Positions 56,088-64,000 of a stretch of 64,000 nt of DNA are shown one piece after another. The stretch is from the NCBI GenBank assembly GCA_001464615.1, contig LNFI01000016.1, forward strand, positions 298,728 to 362,727. Direction: 5' to 3'. The notes below the pieces were generated by a model. That model made no database searches, was not told the DNA's origin, and worked only from the letters and a program-made list of their open reading frames with translations. Position numbers and translations under genes: made by a program. Every line of letters starts with the position of its first letter. Positions within the stretch are counted from its first letter, which is position 1. Source of the stretch: Sphingomonadales bacterium Ga0077557. GTDB lineage: Bacteria > Pseudomonadota > Alphaproteobacteria > Sphingomonadales > Sphingomonadaceae.

Positions 56088-56471
56088 TCAATGGGTAACC
56101 CGCCGCACGGCAGCGGCGAGTTTTTCGGCGTCGAAAGGCTTCACGATCCAGCCGGTCGCGCCCGCATTGCGGGCCCGCGCTTTCTTCTCGTCCGAGGATT
56201 CGGTTGAGAGGACGAGGATCGGTCGGTGGGCGTGTGCGCCCCCGGCGCGGACCTGCTCGATCAAGCCATAGCCGTCCATGCGCGGCATGTTGATGTCGGT
56301 GATGATGACATCGCAATCGTTGCGGGCGAGCCATTCGAGCGCGGACACGCCGTCATCGGCCTGCTCGACCTCGAACCCCTGGCCAACCAGCGCGTGCCTG
56401 AGCAGGCTGCGCATGGTTGCGCTGTCATCGACCGTCAATATGCGTGTCTTGGGACTTGGCGTTGTCATCAT
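56088..56471 (-). CDS. cheY: CheY-type response regulator
   Basis: A single receiver domain, 128 residues, with DDSATMRSLLRHALVGQGFE, the phospho-acceptor Asp in CDVIITDINMPRMDGYGLIE, and the conserved Lys in TGWIVKPFDAEKLAAAVRR. It would carry the signal from CheA to the flagellar motor. I start at 56471 (ATG, with GAGGTGG upstream); a longer TTG start at 56498 would overlap cheD and is less likely. Confidence 0.93.
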   Translation of the reverse strand: MMTTPSPKTRILTVDDSATMRSLLRHALVGQGFEVEQADDGVSALEWLARNDCDVIITDINMPRMDGYGLIEQVRAGGAHAHRPILVLSTESSDEKKARARNAGATGWIVKPFDAEKLAAAVRRVTH

Positions 56472-56484
56472 TTCATCCACCTCA

Positions 56485-57036
56485 TCAAAAAAGTTCAACG
56501 TCGCCGCGGGTTGCGGCGGGGCGCTCTATCGGCTGCGGGGCGACGGCATCATCGACAAGGCGGAAGCGCGCCTGGCCACGGGCTGGCCGGAAATCGACCC
56601 TGCGTGCCTGCGTGCCGCCAAGCGACGATCGCACCAGCGTGATCCGTTCCTGTTCGAGAAAGCTGATGGCGAAGGCTGCATTGGCTGACCCAATGCGCGT
56701 CATCCCGCTGTGCATATTGGCACCGCCATAAAGATGCGCGCGCATCGCCGCTCTGCTCGCCCCATAGGCCAGCATCTCGTTAATCAGCACTTCCATCAGA
56801 TAGGCGCCGTAATTTTCATCTACCCCGCGTCCGCCTTTTGGCTCGGCGAGCAGAAAGTGGTTCATCCCGCCGACATTGCTGGTCGGATCGAACAGGCAGC
56901 AAGCAATGCAGCTGCCGAGAACGGTCGTCAGCTCGACACGCGGATCGCCACTGACCCGGGCTTGGCCCTGCATAACGGTCAGGCGTACCGGGCGGCGCAG
57001 GTCGGCCATTGGTGGTTCGATAGTCTGGTGCAGCAT
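56485..57036 (-). CDS. cheD: Chemoreceptor glutamine deamidase CheD
   Basis: Deamidates glutamines on chemoreceptors. The 183 residues contain TTVLGSCIACCLFDPTSNVG with the catalytic Cys, GGMNHFLLAEPKGG with the His, and RAHLYGGANMHSG, RIGSANAAFAISFLEQERIT typical of CheD. Its ATG overlaps the last base of the upstream cheB gene. The C-terminus is slightly extended. Confidence 0.95.
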   Translation of the reverse strand: MLHQTIEPPMADLRRPVRLTVMQGQARVSGDPRVELTTVLGSCIACCLFDPTSNVGGMNHFLLAEPKGGRGVDENYGAYLMEVLINEMLAYGASRAAMRAHLYGGANMHSGMTRIGSANAAFAISFLEQERITLVRSSLGGTQARRVDFRPARGQARFRLVDDAVAPQPIERPAATRGDVELF

Positions 57037-58076
57037 CAGGCAGCCCTTGCCAGCGCGTGATCGGCGATGCGGTGAATCGGCGCGATCAAGCCAGCTGCGC
57101 CCAGCGCAATCGCGGCTTTGGGCATGCCAAATACCGTACAGGTCGCCTCGTCCTGGGCGATGGTGGTGGCCCCGGCGCGCGCCATTGCCAGCAGGCCCTG
57201 CGCGCCGTCTGATCCCATGCCAGTCAACAGGATGCCGACCGCCTGGCCGTCCATTGTTTCAGCGACAGTGCGGAACAGTACGTCCACGCTCGGGCGATGC
57301 CCCGAAACCTTGTCCTCGGCGCGCATCCGGGCGCAGGGGTGAGCCGCGCTTCCACGCACCTGCACATGTCGGTCATTGCCCGGCGCCAAATAGACATGGC
57401 CGGCCTTGAACGGCAGATCGGGTTCAGCAATCGTCACCTTGGGCGCGCATTGCTGATCAAGACGGCGCGCGACGGCTTCGGCAAAATGGCCGTTGATATG
57501 CTGGACGATCACAGTGGGTGGGCAATCCGCAGGGAAATTCTGAAGCAGCAGCTGCAACGCCTCGACGCCACCAGTTGATGCGCCGACCGCGATCAAGGCA
57601 GGGCGATGATGACCAGCTTGCGCAGACCCGGCATAGACCGGGATCGGGGCGACAGGATTGCTGTGTCGATCGCGCAACTTGGCGTTGGCGGCATTGCGGA
57701 TCAGTGTCGCGAGGCGGCCGTGATCGGTCGTCAGCAGCGATCCAACCTTGCCGTCGGGCTTGGCATAACAATCGACCGCGCCAATCTCCAGCGCACGGAC
57801 AGTCGCGTCCGCGCCGTCGCGCGTCAGCCCCGAAACAATCACGACGGGCGTTGGCTTCAGCCGCATCACCTTGTCCAGGAAATCCAGGCCGTTCATCCCC
57901 GGCATCTCGATATCGAGCGTGACGACATCGGGGCTTTGCTCCCTGATGATGGTTCGCGCCTCGGCGGCATCGGCGGCGGTACCGATGACGGTGATGTCGG
58001 CTTCACGGCGGAGCAATTCGCTCAGCAAGGCGCGCATGGTCGGCGAATCATCGACGATGAGGACACGGATCGTCAT
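57036..58076 (-). CDS. cheB: Protein-glutamate methylesterase CheB
   Basis: Demethylates chemoreceptors when phosphorylated, giving adaptation. The 346 residues have a receiver (D55 in VVTLDIEMPGMNGLDFL), a linker, and a complete catalytic domain: S167 in AVGASTGGVEA, H193 in VIVQHINGHF and D290 in LLTGMGSDGAQG. It overlaps cheR by four bases and cheD by one. It is the active partner to the degenerate CheB-like protein downstream. Confidence 0.97.
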   Translation of the reverse strand: MTIRVLIVDDSPTMRALLSELLRREADITVIGTAADAAEARTIIREQSPDVVTLDIEMPGMNGLDFLDKVMRLKPTPVVIVSGLTRDGADATVRALEIGAVDCYAKPDGKVGSLLTTDHGRLATLIRNAANAKLRDRHSNPVAPIPVYAGSAQAGHHRPALIAVGASTGGVEALQLLLQNFPADCPPTVIVQHINGHFAEAVARRLDQQCAPKVTIAEPDLPFKAGHVYLAPGNDRHVQVRGSAAHPCARMRAEDKVSGHRPSVDVLFRTVAETMDGQAVGILLTGMGSDGAQGLLAMARAGATTIAQDEATCTVFGMPKAAIALGAAGLIAPIHRIADHALARAA

Positions 58077-58942
58077 GCCGCCTCCTTCTGATAGATGGTC
58101 GGGCCGACTTGCGTCAGGATCTGCGCCGCCGGGCCAGTCACGCGCTCGCTATGGCCAATGTAGAGATGGCCGCCGGGGGCAAGCTGATGAGCAAAGCGGT
58201 GGATCAGCCGCTCCTTGGTCGGCTGGTCGAAATAAATCATCACGTTGCGGCAGAAGATCACGTCGAACGGGCGCGCCATCGGCCAGTCGCCGAGCAGGTT
58301 GAGCGACTTGAACCGCACCAGGGCGCGCACCTGATCGACAATTGTCGCCTGGCCATCCAGATCGCGCATCCAGGCGCGCCGCAGGTCGCCCGGTACCGCA
58401 TCGAGCGTGTCGGCGCGATAGGCCCCAGCTTCTGCGGCCTTGAGCGCATGATCGGCAATGTCGGTTGCCAGCAGCAGGAAATCCACCGCGGCCAGCCGCC
58501 CTGCAGCGGCGCGATCGCTGCCCAGCATTGTCATCATGATCGACCAGGTTTCCTCCCCGCTCGAACACCCTGCTGACCAGATCCGCACCGGATCCCCCTG
58601 GCCGGCGCGCTTCAACAGCGCGGGGCGAACGTGCTTGGCAAGATGATCGAAATGATGATCCTCGCGGAAGAAGAAGGTGTGGTTGGTGGTCAGCGCACAA
58701 ATTGCGCGGCGGCGTTCGGCGTCATCGTTTTCGATCCGCTTCACATAGGCCGCAAAAGTGCCACAGCCGGTGTTGCGCACCAGCGGCGCGAGCCGTGAAT
58801 AAACCAGCATTGCCTTGCCCGGCACCAGCACGATTCCGGCCGTCTGGTGGACAATTTTGCGCACCGCTTCGAAATCGGCGGGCGCATAGACACCCTTGCC
58901 GATCCCGGGCAGCTTTTCGAATGCTTCGGCCAGCGCGTTCAT
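58073..58942 (-). CDS. cheR: Chemotaxis protein methyltransferase CheR
   Basis: Methylates receptor glutamates with S-adenosylmethionine. The 289 residues show the N-terminal helical domain (DFEAVRKIVHQTAGIVLVPG), TTNHTFFFREDHHFDHLAKH, the SAM loop RIWSAGCSSGEETWS, and PFDVIFCRNVMIYFDQPTKE. It overlaps cheA and cheB by four bases each. Receptors in this operon end with xWxxF-type pentapeptides that CheR could grip. Confidence 0.97.
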   Translation of the reverse strand: MNALAEAFEKLPGIGKGVYAPADFEAVRKIVHQTAGIVLVPGKAMLVYSRLAPLVRNTGCGTFAAYVKRIENDDAERRRAICALTTNHTFFFREDHHFDHLAKHVRPALLKRAGQGDPVRIWSAGCSSGEETWSIMMTMLGSDRAAAGRLAAVDFLLLATDIADHALKAAEAGAYRADTLDAVPGDLRRAWMRDLDGQATIVDQVRALVRFKSLNLLGDWPMARPFDVIFCRNVMIYFDQPTKERLIHRFAHQLAPGGHLYIGHSERVTGPAAQILTQVGPTIYQKEAA

Positions 58943-61035
58943 GCAGCGTCCTTCAACGGCGGCGATTCGCTTACCGCGCCTGCGACAAGGCCATCGACAT
59001 CGATGATCAAGGCGACGCGGCCATTGCCCAGAATGGTCGCACCAGCGACGCCCTCAACCGGGCGATAATGGGCGTCCAAGCTCTTGATCACAAACTGGCG
59101 CTGGTCACAGATCGTATCGACCAACAACGCCGCCTGGCCAGTCGCCTCGGTATCGACGACGATCAGCACCGCCTGGGTCGGATCGGCAATCGCGCCACGC
59201 GCGCCAACGGGTCCTTCTAGCGGCAGGATCGGGATAAACCGCCCACGCACGTTGAGCATCGCGCGACCGACGCCGAGATGCTGGACATCGCGCGCGTCGG
59301 GGCGAAGACTTTCAACGACATGGGCAAGCGGGACGACCAACGTCTGATCGCCGACGGTAACGATCATTCCGTCCGAAATGGCGAGCGTCAGCGGCAGCGC
59401 GAGCGTGAACACCGACCCCTTGCCGGGGTGTGATTCGATCGAGATGCGACCGCCGAGTTCTTTCACATTCTGCCGCACGACATCCATGCCGACGCCGCGC
59501 CCCGAAATGTTCGAAAGCGTCTGTGCAGTCGAGAAGCCGGGCGAGAAGATCAGATTGTCGATCTCCTCGTCGCTCATCACCGCATCGGCGGCGATCAGCC
59601 CACGTTCGACGGCCTTTGCGTAAACCCGCGGCCGATCGATCCCCCGACCATCATCAGCGATGCGAATGACGATCCGGCCCGAACGATGTTCGGCCGACAG
59701 CGTCAAGACGCCTTCTGGCGGCTTGCCGGCGGCGATCCGATCGGCGCTGGGTTCGATGCCGTGATCAACGGCATTGCGGATCAGGTGGGTGAGCGGCTCG
59801 CTGAGCCGCTCGATCACGGTCTTATCAAGCTCGGTTGCTTCGCCCGCCAGCTCCAGCCGCACCTTCTTGCCGGTCGATGCCTCAAGTTCGCGCAAGATCC
59901 GTGGGACGCGGCTGAACACCGATCCGATCGGCTGCGCCCGGATCGACATGGCGCTTTCCTGGATGTCGCGCGTGAGCCCATCGAGCATCGCCAATTCTTC
60001 GATCCCGCCAAGATTGTGGCTGGTCAGGCGCTGCGTCATCATCGCCTGTGCGATGACCAATTCCCCGACCGCATCGATCAGGCGATCAAGCTTGGCGAGG
60101 TCGATGCGGATCGATTGCCCACTCGCTGGCGTAGCTGCCGGCGCTTCGGCTGTCGGGCTGGCGGACGATGGCCCAGCTTGGATCGGGACCACAACGGGCG
60201 CGGCAATTGGGGCGGGGGCGATCGCTGCTGCTGGCGTTGCAACGGTCGCAGGTGCCACTGGCTGCTCGCCATCTCGACACATCGTCAGGCCGCAACCGTC
60301 GCCGACGAAATCAAAGATATCCTCAATCGCGGCGCGGTCGACCGTACCGGGCAGTGCTACCGTCCAGCGCAGATAGCCCTCGCCAAGATCGATCGACTCT
60401 AGCCCGGGCACATCGCCTTCGTCGATCGTAACGCGCGCACGGCCGCCACCCAACGCGCTGAGCTCGCGCAGCAACAGCAACGGCTCACCGCCATTGGCCA
60501 TTGCAGCGGCTTGCGGCTGGACGGTCACCACCCAATCGGCATTGGCCGAGATGTCGGCGGCGATATCGCCCAACATGGCGTCGAGATCGAACGCGAAATC
60601 GTCCCCGTCAGCCGCGCCCGGCGTACCGGTAACGGCATCCGTCGGCTCCAACGCGATCACCCCCGACTGAGCAGCGGCAAGCTGGGCGAGCAGAGCCGCA
60701 TCGTCCGGCACAGCACCGCCATCGCGCGCTGCGCCGACATGATCGCCAAGCGTGTCGAGCGCCCGCAGCATCAGCGCAACCAGCGGCTCGCTGACAGCGA
60801 CGGTGCCATCGCGAACATCCGACAGCAGGGTCTCGAAGCCATGCGTATAGGCCTGCAACGCCGCAAAGCCGAAGGCGCCAGCGCCACCCTTGATCGAATG
60901 GACTGCGCGGAAAATGCCGTTGACGGTCTCGTCATCGGTCCGGCCAGCACGACAGCTGTCGAGGGCGACCTCAGCGGCGGCCAGGGCTTCATCGCATTCG
61001 ATGAAAAAGATCGCCTGGATTTCTTCGTTGGTCAT
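58939..61035 (-). CDS. cheA: Chemotaxis histidine kinase CheA
   Basis: Autophosphorylates on its HPt domain and passes phosphate to CheY and CheB. Of 698 residues, the HPt has H46 in IFRAVHSIKGGAGAFGFAAL; an Ala/Pro-rich linker region follows (about 260-310); the dimerisation segment starts DRLIDAVGELVIAQAMMTQR; the kinase N box is HLIRNAVDHGIEPSADRIA, with IADDGRGIDRPRVYAKA and FSTAQTLSNISGRGVGMDVV; the C-terminal CheW-like domain ends the protein. It overlaps the STAS gene and cheR by four bases. Confidence 0.97.
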   Translation of the reverse strand: MTNEEIQAIFFIECDEALAAAEVALDSCRAGRTDDETVNGIFRAVHSIKGGAGAFGFAALQAYTHGFETLLSDVRDGTVAVSEPLVALMLRALDTLGDHVGAARDGGAVPDDAALLAQLAAAQSGVIALEPTDAVTGTPGAADGDDFAFDLDAMLGDIAADISANADWVVTVQPQAAAMANGGEPLLLLRELSALGGGRARVTIDEGDVPGLESIDLGEGYLRWTVALPGTVDRAAIEDIFDFVGDGCGLTMCRDGEQPVAPATVATPAAAIAPAPIAAPVVVPIQAGPSSASPTAEAPAATPASGQSIRIDLAKLDRLIDAVGELVIAQAMMTQRLTSHNLGGIEELAMLDGLTRDIQESAMSIRAQPIGSVFSRVPRILRELEASTGKKVRLELAGEATELDKTVIERLSEPLTHLIRNAVDHGIEPSADRIAAGKPPEGVLTLSAEHRSGRIVIRIADDGRGIDRPRVYAKAVERGLIAADAVMSDEEIDNLIFSPGFSTAQTLSNISGRGVGMDVVRQNVKELGGRISIESHPGKGSVFTLALPLTLAISDGMIVTVGDQTLVVPLAHVVESLRPDARDVQHLGVGRAMLNVRGRFIPILPLEGPVGARGAIADPTQAVLIVVDTEATGQAALLVDTICDQRQFVIKSLDAHYRPVEGVAGATILGNGRVALIIDVDGLVAGAVSESPPLKDAA

Positions 61036-61310
61036 GGCCGCGCCCCTTGATCGAGGAGATGCTCGGCACCGACCATGGCCAGCGTCGATTGCATTGCGTC
61101 GGAAGCGATAATGGTGAAGCTGTTACCGCGCGCCATCGCCGTCCGGCGCGCGCTCAGCAACAACTGGAGCATCGCCTGGCCAAACTGACTTACCGCGCTA
61201 CCGTCAATTACGACATCGCCTGCGGTAACACCGGCACGCAAGTCGGAGAGCAGGGCGTCAGCCGCCTGACGGTCGCACCGGGCCGACAAGGTAAATGTCT
61301 GGGACGCCAT
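61032..61310 (-). CDS. STAS domain protein
   Basis: A 92-residue STAS domain (SpoIIAA-like) with VVIDGSAVSQFGQAMLQLLL, where anti-sigma antagonists usually have a phosphorylatable Ser or Thr near the AG pair; here the position looks like Gln, so regulation by phosphorylation is doubtful. The ATG at 61310 has AGGAGG nine bases upstream; the GTG two codons earlier is too close to it. STAS genes are frequent at the head of alphaproteobacterial che clusters; the role is unclear. It overlaps cheA by four bases. Confidence 0.85.
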   Translation of the reverse strand: MASQTFTLSARCDRQAADALLSDLRAGVTAGDVVIDGSAVSQFGQAMLQLLLSARRTAMARGNSFTIIASDAMQSTLAMVGAEHLLDQGARP

Positions 61311-61324
61311 CGTCACCGTCCTCC

Positions 61325-62713
61325 TCAGAATTCGGCCCAGTCGTCGACGACGACCTTCAGCGCGGCGTTGCCCTGCGACGCAGCCACGCGTGCGCGACGC
61401 TTGGGAGCAGTAGGCTGCGCCACGGCACCAACGCCAGCACCCGTGCGGAAACGTTGGACCAGCCCAGCAAGCTCGGTGGCTTCATCAGACAGGCTACGGG
61501 CGGCGGCAGTCGATTCCTCGACCATGGCGGCGTTTTGCTGCGTCATCTTGTCCATCTCGCCAACCGAGGCGCTCACCAAGTGCAACCGCGTTGCCTGGGC
61601 CTTGGCGGAGTCCGAAATCTCGACGATGCGCGTGCTGATTACGCCAACCCGCTCGACAATGCGGGCAAGCATGGTGCCGGTCTCACCGACCAACGCCACC
61701 CCCTGTGAAACGCCCGTTGTCGACGTGGTGATCAGCGCCTTGATGTCCTTGGCAGCATCGGCTGAACGCTGCGCGAGTGCCCGCACTTCGTTGGCGACGA
61801 CGGCAAAGCCCTTGCCGGCATCCCCGGCGCGTGCCGCTTCGACCCCGGCATTAAGGGCCAGCAAGTTGGTCTGGAAAGCGATCCCGTCGATGACATTGAT
61901 GATCTGCGTGATCTGTTGGGCAGACTTTTCAATCTCACCCATTGCATCGACCGCGCGCTTAACAACCGCACCGCCCTCGGTTGCGGCGTGATGCGCTTCC
62001 CCGATCTGGACAGAGACTTCGCCGGCGTTGCGCGCCGTCATTTCGACAATGGTCGTCACTTCGCGCATTGCCCCGACGCTTTCTTCCAGGCTTGCGGCCT
62101 GTTGCTCGGTGCGGATCGCCAGGTCGTCCGATGCCGCACGGATTTCGGAAGCGCCGCTATGGACATGCCCCGCCGCGGCCGAAACGCGGCTCAAAACGTC
62201 GCGCAATTCGCCAATAGTATCGTTGAAGTCGTGACGTAGCCCGTCATGGGTGGGGCCAAAACCAGTGTCGATTTTATAGGTAAGGTTGCCTTGTTTCAAA
62301 TGGCCGAGCGCGGTCGTGATTTCGGGCACCACGCGGCGTAGCACGACGTCCGATTCCTGCATCAACAGGGCGTTGTCGCGAAATACCGCCATCGCCTTGG
62401 TCAATCGACCAACACAATCCGTGTGGTCGGCATAATCGATCTTGCTGTCCAGATCACCGGCCGCCAGCGCCTCCATCCGCACCACCGTATCGACATAGGG
62501 GTTGCAGATCAGTTGCTTGGCAAGCAAGCAGACGGCGATCGTACCGACAAATACAGTCGCCGAAAGCCCCAGCAACAAGGGGTCAGCAGTTGCGCCGGGG
62601 CTGAATTCCTGGCGCAGCACGGCCACCGCCAGCGCGCCGACAATCGTGCCAAGGATAAGGGTCAAAACATCGAACTTCTGTCGAATCGGCGCGTATTTGT
62701 AGAACCAGGTCAA
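61325..62713 (-). CDS. Methyl-accepting chemotaxis protein without a large sensory domain
   Basis: A 462-residue receptor. Two membrane helices (about 17-36 and 48-70) are joined by a loop of only about a dozen residues, so no large periplasmic ligand domain exists; a HAMP-like region follows ([20 protein letters not shown]), then the signalling hairpin [20 protein letters not shown]. The C-terminus is DDWAEF, matching the pentapeptide tether (xWxxF) used by CheR and CheB. The start is a TTG at 62713 with GAGGAG seven bases upstream; longer frames extend over the upstream receptor's 3' end. Confidence 0.92.
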   Translation of the reverse strand: MTWFYKYAPIRQKFDVLTLILGTIVGALAVAVLRQEFSPGATADPLLLGLSATVFVGTIAVCLLAKQLICNPYVDTVVRMEALAAGDLDSKIDYADHTDCVGRLTKAMAVFRDNALLMQESDVVLRRVVPEITTALGHLKQGNLTYKIDTGFGPTHDGLRHDFNDTIGELRDVLSRVSAAAGHVHSGASEIRAASDDLAIRTEQQAASLEESVGAMREVTTIVEMTARNAGEVSVQIGEAHHAATEGGAVVKRAVDAMGEIEKSAQQITQIINVIDGIAFQTNLLALNAGVEAARAGDAGKGFAVVANEVRALAQRSADAAKDIKALITTSTTGVSQGVALVGETGTMLARIVERVGVISTRIVEISDSAKAQATRLHLVSASVGEMDKMTQQNAAMVEESTAAARSLSDEATELAGLVQRFRTGAGVGAVAQPTAPKRRARVAASQGNAALKVVVDDWAEF

Positions 62714-62781
62714 GAAAAAACTCCTCGAATACGGCAAAGGATCAGGCACGCGGGGCCAGGGGCGCGGGGCGCGAACTCGCT

Positions 62782-64000
62782 TTAGAATTCGGACCAATCT
62801 TCATCGCTATCGTCGGATTTCAACGCGAGATTGCCCGATACCATCGGTGCGCGCGTTTTTCTTTTGATTACCGGTCGGGTTGGCGCGGCCGCACGGCGGG
62901 CTGGCGCCTCGTTCCCCAGCTTGAAGCGGGCGACGACATCGGCGAGCCCCTCGGCTTCGCTGGCCAGGCTGCGCGCGGCGGCAGTCGATTCCTCGACCAT
63001 TGCGGCATTTTGCTGGGTCATCTTGTCCATTTCGCCGACCGCGCCGTTTACCTGCTGAAGGTTGGTTGCCTGCGTTTCAGCGGACTCGGCAATGGTTGTG
63101 ATCATTGCGCTGATCGCGCCGACGCGTGTCACGATCCGGTCGAGCAACGTGCCCGTTTCCCCAACCAGCGCCACGCCGGTGCCGACTTGTTCGGCGGATG
63201 TGGTGATCAGCGCCTTGATGTCCTTTGCGGCATCGGCTGAGCGCTGGGCGAGTGCACGCACTTCGTTTGCGACGACGGCAAAGCCCTTGCCCGCATCCCC
63301 GGCGCGCGCCGCTTCTACACCAGCATTCAGCGCCAGAAGGTTGGTCTGGAAGGCGATTCCATCAATAACGTTGATGATCTGCGTGATTTCGTGGGCCGAT
63401 TTCTCGATCGCCCCCATCGCGCCGACCGCGCGCTTGACGACAGCACCGCCTTCGCTTGCTTCGCGGTGGGCTTCATCGATCGATCGGTTGACGTCGGCGG
63501 CGCCCCGCGCGGTATCGCGAACCATCGACGTCACTTGATTCATGGCGGCGGCGGTTTCCTCAAGGCTTGCGGCCTGCTGTTCGGTGCGTAGCGCCAGATC
63601 GTCGGACGCTGCCCGGATTTCCGACGCGCCGCTATGAACGCTCGACGCCGTGTCGGACACGCTCGTCATGATTTCGCCCAGCCCGCTGATCGAGTGGTTG
63701 AAGCCCGTTCTTAGGCTTTCATATTCGGGCGCCAACGACGTTTCGATTCGATAGGTCATGTCGCCGGCCGCCAGCGCATCCATCGCCTGGGCCAATTCGT
63801 CGACGACCACGCGCTGCTTCGCCTCATTGTCAGCCTGCGCGCGCGATGCGCCCCGGAACACCTCGAACGCGGCGGCCATCATGCCAATCTCGTCGCGGCG
63901 ATCAGGGGTCGGTACACAGAACGGACCCAGATATACGCTAAGGTTTTGCCGTGCCTTCGACGGCGCGCATCTGGCGAAGCGGTCTGAGCGCGGTGGATGG
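62782..64000 (-). CDS. Methyl-accepting chemotaxis protein, N-terminus outside the window
   Basis: The C-terminal part of a second receptor. [17 protein letters not shown] is the end of a HAMP domain, followed by an adaptation and signalling region ([20 protein letters not shown]) nearly identical to that of its neighbour. It ends DEDWSEF, another xWxxF tether. The frame stays open to the window edge, but the upstream HAMP start ([12 protein letters not shown]) appears in a different frame, which hints at a frameshift near 63945. The gene begins beyond the window. Confidence 0.88.
   Translation of the reverse strand, partial: HPPRSDRFARCAPSKARQNLSVYLGPFCVPTPDRRDEIGMMAAAFEVFRGASRAQADNEAKQRVVVDELAQAMDALAAGDMTYRIETSLAPEYESLRTGFNHSISGLGEIMTSVSDTASSVHSGASEIRAASDDLALRTEQQAASLEETAAAMNQVTSMVRDTARGAADVNRSIDEAHREASEGGAVVKRAVGAMGAIEKSAHEITQIINVIDGIAFQTNLLALNAGVEAARAGDAGKGFAVVANEVRALAQRSADAAKDIKALITTSAEQVGTGVALVGETGTLLDRIVTRVGAISAMITTIAESAETQATNLQQVNGAVGEMDKMTQQNAAMVEESTAAARSLASEAEGLADVVARFKLGNEAPARRAAAPTRPVIKRKTRAPMVSGNLALKSDDSDEDWSEF

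Overview
The window looks like the chromosome of a sphingomonad (Alphaproteobacteria, Sphingomonadales; Sphingomonas, Sphingopyxis or a close relative). The basis is high GC, a CtrA cell-cycle regulator with a CtrA box and clustered GANTC sites upstream, a CYP153-type P450 with its ferredoxin, the style of the ribosomal proteins, and a Sphingomonas-type chemotaxis operon. I saw no rRNA, tRNA, CRISPR array, prophage or intact insertion sequence.

Layout. 1-1655: three small genes (membrane protein, exported SRPBCC protein, unknown). 1720-19640: one long minus-strand translation superoperon, str-S10-spc, read from rpsL (19417) through rpsG, fusA, tuf, rpsJ and rplC to rplO, secY and adk. It has a strong candidate promoter at 19608-19636, several hairpins between genes, and an unusual acyltransferase gene between rpmD and rplO. 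The usual alpha-operon (rpsM, rpsK, rpoA, rplQ) does not follow adk.

19708-28518: a membrane glycosyltransferase, a bactofilin, an exported amidohydrolase, a four-repeat OAA-type mannan-binding lectin, and a compact pdhC-...-lpdA operon (pyruvate dehydrogenase E2 and E3 with three small genes between). 28664-37492: a stress protein, an exported M28 peptidase, an RcnB-like protein, free-Met-sulfoxide reductase, ArfB, a pseudouridine synthase, an M15 peptidase, WrbA, and a pirin/LysR divergent pair with a palindromic operator. 37505-38426: ctrA with its control region and terminator. 38600-40243: CYP153 alkane hydroxylase plus ferredoxin. Two copies of a 143-bp palindromic element (31213-31355 and 40276-40418) sit in convergent gene junctions and look like a MITE.

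42-45 kb is an accessory patch. A two-gene operon encodes a phosphoribosyltransferase-like protein of the conflict-associated type (PRTase-CE) and a NADAR protein; I regard this as the best candidate for a poorly described defence or nucleotide-conflict system. 45-54 kb holds threonine dehydratase, the N-end-rule transferase Bpt, a transglutaminase-like/alpha-E/ATP-grasp operon in which the transglutaminase has lost its cysteine, a HigBA-type toxin-antitoxin pair with a clear promoter/operator, and mmsA. 54306-64000 is a minus-strand chemotaxis operon: two receptors, a STAS protein, cheA, cheR, cheB, cheD, cheY, cheW, a second CheB lacking its catalytic Ser and His, and a small unknown protein, closed by an intrinsic terminator.

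All calls come from reading the sequence and from memory of protein families. No database search was run.
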